DNA of 9,425 nucleotides from positions 1 to 9,425 of the forward strand of contig CAMWRB010000034.1 in assembly GCA_947176545.1 (NCBI GenBank). The letters are read 5' to 3'. The notes beneath the pieces are model-generated. The model was given only the letters and a program-made list of their open reading frames with translations. It did not search any database and was not told the origin of the DNA. Source of the stretch: an uncultured Porphyromonadaceae bacterium. GTDB lineage: Bacteria; Bacteroidota; Bacteroidia; Bacteroidales; Muribaculaceae. Both the position numbers and the translations under genes were made by a program. Position 1 is the stretch's first letter; each line of letters starts with the position of its first letter. Positions 5,970 through 9,425 of the stretch are shown one piece after another.

Positions 5970-6033
5970 TTTTCGGTAGCAATGGTTTATAAACCCGATG
6001 CGCATTGTCCATTCATGCTGACCGTCACACAAG
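5970..6033 (-). other. 64-base spacer with GGTTTATAAACC palindrome
   Basis: No gene is seen. It holds a perfect 12-base palindrome GGTTTATAAACC (5983-5994), flanked by CAATG/CATTG that can pair around it. Possible roles are a processing hairpin or protein-binding site; nothing more can be supported. Confidence 0.35.
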
Positions 6034-6135
6034 GTGGCGGTATGGGACTCGAACCCATATCTCACCCGCTCTTCACGTTACTACCGGACGTTTTAACCGT
6101 ACTCTCAGGCGTGCACAACCTATTTCCGAACGCCA
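6034..6135 (-). tRNA. Oversized tRNA-like gene, possibly Leu(UAA)-like
   Basis: The T-arm ATGGG-TTCGAGT-CCCAT is perfect. The acceptor TGGCGTT/ACCGCCA has 6 of 7 pairs, and a G just before position 1 could pair with C73. About 70 bases lie between acceptor and T-arm, where about 41 (class I) or 55 (class II) are usual. A loop GTTAAAA with U33 would give anticodon UAA (Leu), on a weak stem GTACG/CGTCC with one mismatch. An alternative, TACGG against CCGGTA, is also possible. No clear D-stem or variable arm forms. It abuts tRNA-Asn with no gap. Identity is uncertain. Confidence 0.45.
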
Positions 6136-6208
6136 CGCCCGGGGATGGTCTCGAACCACCGCCCCTCTGATTAACAGTCAGATGCTCTAACCGCTGAGCT
6201 ACCCGGGC
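6136..6208 (-). tRNA. tRNA-Asn (anticodon GUU)
   Basis: A textbook cloverleaf: acceptor GCCCGGG/CCCGGGC with discriminator G, U8-A9, D-arm GCTC-AGCGGTTA-GAGC, anticodon arm TCTGA-CTGTTAA-TCAGA (GUU, U33), T-arm GGTGG-TTCGAGA-CCATC. CCA is not encoded. It sits 4 bases after the preceding tRNA-like gene and touches the following one, which is tight tandem packing. Confidence 0.95.
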
Positions 6209-6212
6209 TTCG

Positions 6213-6310
6213 CACTGCCGGCGGGACTCGAACCCGCAACCATCCCCTCCGGAGAAAAGCCATACTCTTTTCCCCAGAGCGGGCTGCGCTGCCAATTGCG
6301 CTACAGCAGA
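6213..6310 (-). tRNA. tRNA-like gene with very long anticodon arm
   Basis: The D-arm GCGC-AATTGGCA-GCGC with U8-A9 and A26, and the T-arm GCGGG-TTCGAGT-CCCGC, are both excellent. The acceptor TCTGCTG/CGGCAGT has six pairs with a T1-T72 mismatch. The anticodon arm region forms a helix of about 16 pairs: CCC, bulged G, CTCT and GGGGAAAAG, loop AGTATGG, then CTTTTCTCC, GGAG and GGG. The 7-base apical loop lacks U33, so it is not a readable anticodon loop. A CTG anticodon (Gln) preceded by U33 can be read just after GCCCG, but would need removal of the extra hairpin. Length 98. Either an intron-like insertion or a structural RNA. Confidence 0.55.
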
Positions 6311-6318
6311 TGCCTACA

Positions 6319-6429
6319 CCATACAGGAAAGTATGGGGAAGCTGTATTCCTTCGGCCGCGTCCCGTCGGACACGGCCTCGCACCCCTATGGCTAAGTGCG
6401 GCCCCGCAGTAGGCGAAACTACTGCGGGG
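6319..6429 (-). other. Array of four hairpins between the 72-residue gene and the tRNAs
   Basis: Non-coding. In transcription order: an 11-bp perfect stem CCCCGCAGTAG/CTACTGCGGGG with a 6-base loop (6429-6402); a 5-bp stem CGCAC/GTGCG (6400-6379); a 10-bp stem GGCCGTGTCC/GGACGCGGCC with loop GACG (6377-6354); and a 6-bp stem CCATAC/GTATGG (6336-6319). None is followed by a U-run on the minus strand, so they are not standard terminators. They may stabilise or help process the message upstream of the tRNAs, or be remnants of further RNA genes. The first stem is followed by a T-rich run only on the plus strand. Confidence 0.6.
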
Positions 6430-6433
6430 ACTT

Positions 6434-6652
6434 TTATTCTTCAGTCACCTCAGGTGCCCGCTTGGAAGCGGACACAGGCCTGAGGCCGTTCTCCTCGTCA
6501 TAGGCGTACCCGCTGTCCGGAGCGAGCGTATAGCCGCCGTTCAGCTTAGGGCCCATGTCAAGGAGGCGCTCGGCGTGGAGGGCACCCAACTCAATGCGCG
6601 TCCCGTCCGACGCCACAAGCGCAACCTTGTTTTCTCTTTTCTTCCTACCCAT
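6434..6652 (-). CDS. Small hypothetical phage protein (72 aa)
   Basis: 72 residues, with a basic start (MGRKKRENK) and an acidic end (PEVTEE). The middle, LGALHAERLLDMGPKLNGGY, could form one helix and a turn. No known motif, membrane segment or signal peptide is seen, and I do not recognise the family. The gene follows the 216-residue gene after 16 bases and has a clear Shine-Dalgarno-like GGAGG five bases before the ATG, unlike the A-rich starts of its neighbours. It ends just before the hairpin array that leads into the tRNA cluster. Co-transcription with the 216-residue gene suggests a virion or virion-assembly role, which is inference only. Confidence 0.65.
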   Translation of the reverse strand: MGRKKRENKVALVASDGTRIELGALHAERLLDMGPKLNGGYTLAPDSGYAYDEENGLRPVSASKRAPEVTEE

Positions 6653-6668
6653 GGCTACCTCCGCGCTT

Positions 6669-7319
6669 TTACTCTTCTACCGAAGCGACGTTCACGAGGT
6701 CCGTCAACGGGTTGAAGTCCATGTCGGCATTCTTGAGGATGACCAGCTTGTCGCTCCAATTGGGGAAGAAGCTCCACTCGATGGAGTTGCTGTCAGGTTC
6801 CTCGAAGCCGCCGAGCTTCTTGTCGCCGACGAACAGGTTGCCGATAGGGATGGGCATGTACTTGGTCGGGTTGTCGACGTCGTCCGCGAGGCAGGCGATG
6901 TTGCCGTTCTCGTCGATGAGGTACACACCGACCTCTTCGCACATGTATTCCTTCAATGTCGCGATGGTCTTCTGGGCCTCTTGGTAGATGATGCCGGTGA
7001 AGGCCGTCGGTTCGCGCCCGATGGTGATTTCGACGCCGCCGAGCGTCTGGTTGCCGCCGCCGAACTTACGCGCGGCGCCGGGTTCCGTGGCCGGGTTCTG
7101 GATGTAAGGCGACACAATCACCTTCGTCCCGTCCGCCGCCGACAACAGGGGCGTCCAAGACGATTTCTTAGCCGGGTTGGCGATAGAGTTCAACGACCCG
7201 GCGCTCTCGTACTTGCGCTGGATGAGCACTTTCTGCACTTGGCCGAGGCTCTCCTTGCACTCGGCGATAGAGAGGTCAGGGAGGTGTGCGCCTATAGGGC
7301 ATCCGCAATTCAATCCCAT
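6669..7319 (-). CDS. Probable virion structural protein (216 aa), function unassigned
   Basis: 216 residues, starting MGLNCGCPIGAHLPDLSIAE. It is a soluble, mixed alpha/beta protein with no signal or membrane segment. Around residues 60-135 there are beta-type stretches (GTKVIVSPYI, GGVEITIG, TGIIYQEA), then a segment with GVYLIDENGNIACL, and an acidic C-terminus. The pattern resembles tail-tube or decoration-type phage proteins, but I cannot assign a fold by eye. It lies between the large terminase gene and the portal, an unusual slot for a tail protein. Its leader shares a 12-base identity and general layout with the capsid-gene leader, which suggests high, co-regulated late expression. The start at 7319 is preceded by an A-rich run with no Shine-Dalgarno sequence. 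Alternatives: minor head, decoration or head-tail connector protein. Confidence 0.7.
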   Translation of the reverse strand: MGLNCGCPIGAHLPDLSIAECKESLGQVQKVLIQRKYESAGSLNSIANPAKKSSWTPLLSAADGTKVIVSPYIQNPATEPGAARKFGGGNQTLGGVEITIGREPTAFTGIIYQEAQKTIATLKEYMCEEVGVYLIDENGNIACLADDVDNPTKYMPIPIGNLFVGDKKLGGFEEPDSNSIEWSFFPNWSDKLVILKNADMDFNPLTDLVNVASVEE

Positions 7320-7455
7320 AACTTTAAGTTTTTTAGTTGGTTAAACATATATCCAGCGGCTACCCTTAACCCTTGGCCGGACGTTTTACGGTGCGAATAT
7401 AACAAAAGTCCGGACAATAAAAAAGTTTTTCACAAAAAAATTTTCCAACTGTGCA
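7320..7455 (-). promoter_or_regulatory. Leader and candidate promoter of the 216-residue gene
   Basis: This 136-base gap after the large terminase gene holds, in transcription order: a weak hairpin AACTG/CAGTT overlapping the terminase stop and followed by a run of T, a possible weak terminator; a GTCCGGAC palindrome (7408-7415); the promoter-like TTATATTCGCA (7402-7392) also found before the left-edge gene; a tandem 7-mer (7362-7375); and ATGTTTAACCAA (7348-7337), identical to the capsid leader. A long A-rich stretch leads to the ATG. Promoter function is inferred from repetition and partial match to TAnnTTTG. Confidence 0.45.
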
Positions 7456-8982
7456 TCAGTTCCGCCTCCGGACCTTCCTCAGCCCCTGCTTGCGGGCGTG
7501 CATCTCATACACGCCGGTGATGCAGTCCGGAGCGTCATCGTGCTGGTTTTTCTTCTTATTGTCCTTGCGGTAGCCCATGAGTGCGGCGTGGAACTTAGGC
7601 CAGCGCCGCTCCCAGCCCTCGGGGAACAGTACGTCGTTCATCACGCAGGCGGAGTTGGTGAAGATACGCGTCTTCTTGTTCTGCGTCTGGGTGAACGTGC
7701 GCACGGCGCAGCGGAAGTCGCGCAGCTCTGTGCGTAGGATGCGCTTCACGCTGCGCGCGAAGCCGCGCCCGCCGTTGTTCGACTCGATGAGCGCGTCCGC
7801 CGTGCCGTTGCGCGTGAGCATGTCGGCGGTCTGCCGCTCGGTGACCTCCATCGGCGCGTCAGTGAAGAGGACGTCGGTCACGTAGACCGCCTCCGGAGTG
7901 TCGACGAAGCACACCGAGCAGAGGCTGTCGGCGCCGGTGTCGGCCGTGTCCGTGTAGTTCCACCTGCGCGCGGCGCGGGAGCCCATCGGCATCATGTCCG
8001 GTGTGTAGGTGCGGAAGCCGCCGGCATACATGAGGCCCTCGCGCGGCGTCGGGTCCTGCATGTACTGCGTGTCGAACACGAGCGGGTTTATCTCGCGCAT
8101 CTTGTACAATTCTTCGAGCGTGTGCTTCATCGGCCACAGGGCGCGCTCCTCGCCGGTCTCAGGGTCCGTCTGGATGGCAGGGAGGCTGAGCACCGTCCAC
8201 TCGTCGGGCTCTATCTCGCGGAGGTAGCCGCAGAGGTCGTGCTCGTGCAGGCGCTGCATGATGATGATGATGGGTGTGTCGCGCGAGTTGACGCGGTTCC
8301 GGATGGTGCTCTCAAACCGGAGGTTGACCCGTTCGCGGACGATGTCGGACTCCGCGTCCTCGGGCTTGATGGGGTCGTCGATGACGACCGCGCCTTGGAA
8401 GACGTTGGAGCGCGCGCCGATGAGCCCCAGCACCTCGTCGGTGTGCTCGTCGTAGCCGAACGGCAGGTCGGCGCCGTCTAAGTTGTCCGGGTCGTCGACG
8501 TTGCCCGCGCCGAAGCCCGTCACCTGTCCCTGCGTGGAGACGGCGTAGAGCTCGCCGCCCGCTTTCGTGCGCCACCGTTTCGCGGAGCCTTTCTCAGAGG
8601 CGAGCGCGCTCTTGGGGAAGAGCGTTTTATAGAGCGGCTCGGACATGATGGAGCGCACGGTGTCCGAGTTGTCGTTGACGAGCATGTCGGAGTAAGAGAG
8701 GTGCAGGAAGCGGCACTTGGGGTTCAGCGCGAACGCCCAGCTGATGAAGCTCTTGATGACGAGCTCGGTCTTGCCGTAACGCGGGGCGACGTTGATGATG
8801 AGCCGCCGGCACTTGCCGTCGACCACGTCCTGCAGGGCGCTGAAGATGCGCCGGTGGTGCTCGGCGACGATGAAAGAGCGCTTGTACTGCGCGCGGAACA
8901 TCGCCTTGGTGTATTTCTCAAGGCTGGAGAGCATCTCCAGCGAGAGCAGCCCTTTCGGGTCTACTGTGTCATTCTGTCCCAT
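7456..8982 (-). CDS. terL: Terminase large subunit (ATPase and nuclease)
   Basis: 508 residues, the usual length for a phage large terminase. The protein pumps DNA into the procapsid using ATP and cuts the concatemer. Visible motifs: Walker A APRYGKT (66-72); Walker B AVVIDD (198-203); coupling motif region IMQRLHEHDL (241-250); and an RNase H-like nuclease with acidic residues D345 (WNYTDTAD), E400 (ALIESNNGG) and D482/D483 (HDDAPD). Between the GFGAG segment (156-160) and Walker B lies a stretch of about 35 residues rich in Asp and Gly. The C-terminus is basic (KVRRRN), suitable for DNA or portal contact. The start at 8982 is one base after the TerS stop (TGA-T-ATG), so the two are translationally coupled. 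The gene is markedly GC-rich compared with the left half of the window. Confidence 0.95.
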   Translation of the reverse strand: MGQNDTVDPKGLLSLEMLSSLEKYTKAMFRAQYKRSFIVAEHHRRIFSALQDVVDGKCRRLIINVAPRYGKTELVIKSFISWAFALNPKCRFLHLSYSDMLVNDNSDTVRSIMSEPLYKTLFPKSALASEKGSAKRWRTKAGGELYAVSTQGQVTGFGAGNVDDPDNLDGADLPFGYDEHTDEVLGLIGARSNVFQGAVVIDDPIKPEDAESDIVRERVNLRFESTIRNRVNSRDTPIIIIMQRLHEHDLCGYLREIEPDEWTVLSLPAIQTDPETGEERALWPMKHTLEELYKMREINPLVFDTQYMQDPTPREGLMYAGGFRTYTPDMMPMGSRAARRWNYTDTADTGADSLCSVCFVDTPEAVYVTDVLFTDAPMEVTERQTADMLTRNGTADALIESNNGGRGFARSVKRILRTELRDFRCAVRTFTQTQNKKTRIFTNSACVMNDVLFPEGWERRWPKFHAALMGYRKDNKKKNQHDDAPDCITGVYEMHARKQGLRKVRRRN

Positions 8983-8983
8983 A

Positions 8984-9334
8984 TCATTTCATTAACGTGT
9001 CGCGGATGATGACGTACGCCTCGCGGGAGACGGGCTGCCCGGGCAGGATGCCGGCAAAGGCGTCCGTAGGCCCCGGCGCCGGGCCTTCGTCCAGCGGCTT
9101 GTCGCCGAAGATGCGGTGCCACAACGTCATGACAGTCGCCATGGAGCCGGTGTCGACGTCCTCCAGCAGACGGTTGATGACAGTCTTTATCACGACCGGC
9201 ACACGCGCGTCCTCCTTAAGCGCCTTGAGCTGCGTCTCGGAGCACGTGAGCAGGCACGCGAGCAGGTTCGCCGTGTCGGCGCGCGTCAGCCTGAGCGAAA
9301 GGTTTATCCCGAGCTTCTGCAGGAGGGCGTCCAT
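8984..9334 (-). CDS. terS: Terminase small subunit (N-terminus uncertain)
   Basis: 116 residues from the first ATG. The sequence (LTRADTANLLACLLTCSETQ, then VVIKTVINRLLEDVDTG, and WHRIFGDKP) resembles small terminase subunits of Bacteroidota phages and prophages, whose C-terminal part has the same helical layout and an R-x-F-G motif. The small subunit recognises viral DNA and recruits TerL. The frame is open upstream of this ATG to the window edge (reading LRLQGTSRPE just before M), and small subunits usually carry an N-terminal DNA-binding helix-turn-helix not visible here. The true start may therefore lie beyond the window, or be obscured by the doubtful poly-C end. It ends one base before terL. 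Confidence 0.75.
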   Translation of the reverse strand: MDALLQKLGINLSLRLTRADTANLLACLLTCSETQLKALKEDARVPVVIKTVINRLLEDVDTGSMATVMTLWHRIFGDKPLDEGPAPGPTDAFAGILPGQPVSREAYVIIRDTLMK

Positions 9335-9386
9335 CTCCGGGCGGGACGTGCCCTGCAGCCTGAGCGCGGCCCCGGCGGCGGCCGCG

Positions 9387-9425
9387 CCCCCCCCCGCTAC
9401 CCCCCCCCCCCCCCCCCACCTCCCC
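9387..9425. other. Near-homopolymeric C end, probable assembly or sequencing artefact
   Basis: From 9387 on, the sequence is almost all C, with runs of 9 and 18. This is typical of poly-G read artefacts at contig ends and is unlike the rest of the window. Nothing coding should be called from it. Confidence 0.7.

Noticed and set aside
6213..6310. Group I intron in a tRNA gene
   Set aside because: The insert is about 30 bases, far too short for a group I intron core.
6062..6383. Minus-strand small open frames over tRNA-Asn and its neighbours
   Set aside because: They lie on tRNA sequences and have arginine- and glycine-rich, tRNA-derived translations.
6555..7520. Plus-strand open frame of 321 codons across the 216-residue gene
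   Set aside because: It crosses the intergenic leader and two minus-strand genes and encodes an atypical Asp/Arg/Val-rich protein; a shadow frame.
8255..8274. GAT/ATG trinucleotide run in the large terminase gene
   Set aside because: It encodes a hydrophobic beta strand (IIIIM) at the expected place in TerL and is not a separate repeat element.
1..9425. CRISPR array, insertion sequence, integrase or attachment site
   Set aside because: No spaced direct repeats, transposase or recombinase motifs, or terminal inverted repeats were seen. tRNA genes can be attachment sites, but no duplicated tRNA end was found.
1..9425. Stop-codon reassignment as in some gut phages
   Set aside because: All genes read through to sensible ends with the standard code, and no suppressor anticodon (CUA, UUA or UCA) was identified with confidence.

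Overview
The window is part of a tailed double-stranded DNA bacteriophage or prophage genome (Caudoviricetes). It shows the packaging and head-assembly segment, with every supported gene on the minus strand. Read in the direction of transcription (from the right edge to the left) the order is: small terminase subunit, large terminase subunit, a 216-residue probable virion protein, a 72-residue small protein, a cluster of tRNA and tRNA-like genes, a portal-type protein, a 166-residue accessory protein, a coiled-coil scaffolding-type protein, the major capsid protein, a strong intrinsic terminator, and a structural-type gene that runs off the left edge. The host is probably a member of the Bacteroidota: most starts are preceded by A-rich leaders without a Shine-Dalgarno sequence, and several proteins resemble families I associate with phages and prophages of Bacteroides and relatives. 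The host is an inference, not proven here.

Right part (about 7456-9425): terminase genes, visibly GC-rich, joined by a 1-base gap. The last ~40 bases are nearly pure C and look like a contig-end artefact. Middle right (6434-7455): a 136-base leader, the 216-residue gene and the 72-residue gene. Middle (5410-6430): about 1 kb of non-coding, RNA-rich DNA with four strong hairpins followed by eight tRNA or tRNA-like units. Left (1-5389): portal, accessory, scaffold, capsid, terminator and the partial gene.

The most interesting part is the RNA cluster. Only tRNA-Asn(GUU) and tRNA-Cys(GCA) are canonical. A tRNA-Ile(UAU) has almost no D-stem. Four units have good acceptor and T-arms, but the anticodon arm is replaced by, or drawn out into, an oversized hairpin. 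One unit looks circularly permuted: its T-arm/3' half lies upstream of its D-arm/5' half, and the acceptor strands are complementary. A permuted or two-piece tRNA gene in a phage would be unusual.

The terminase genes drive genome packaging through the portal. The scaffold and capsid proteins build the procapsid. The tRNAs, placed 20 bases before the portal start, may supplement host decoding and may also be processed out of the late transcript. The capsid gene and the 216-residue gene share a duplicated leader, which suggests common control of two abundant virion proteins.
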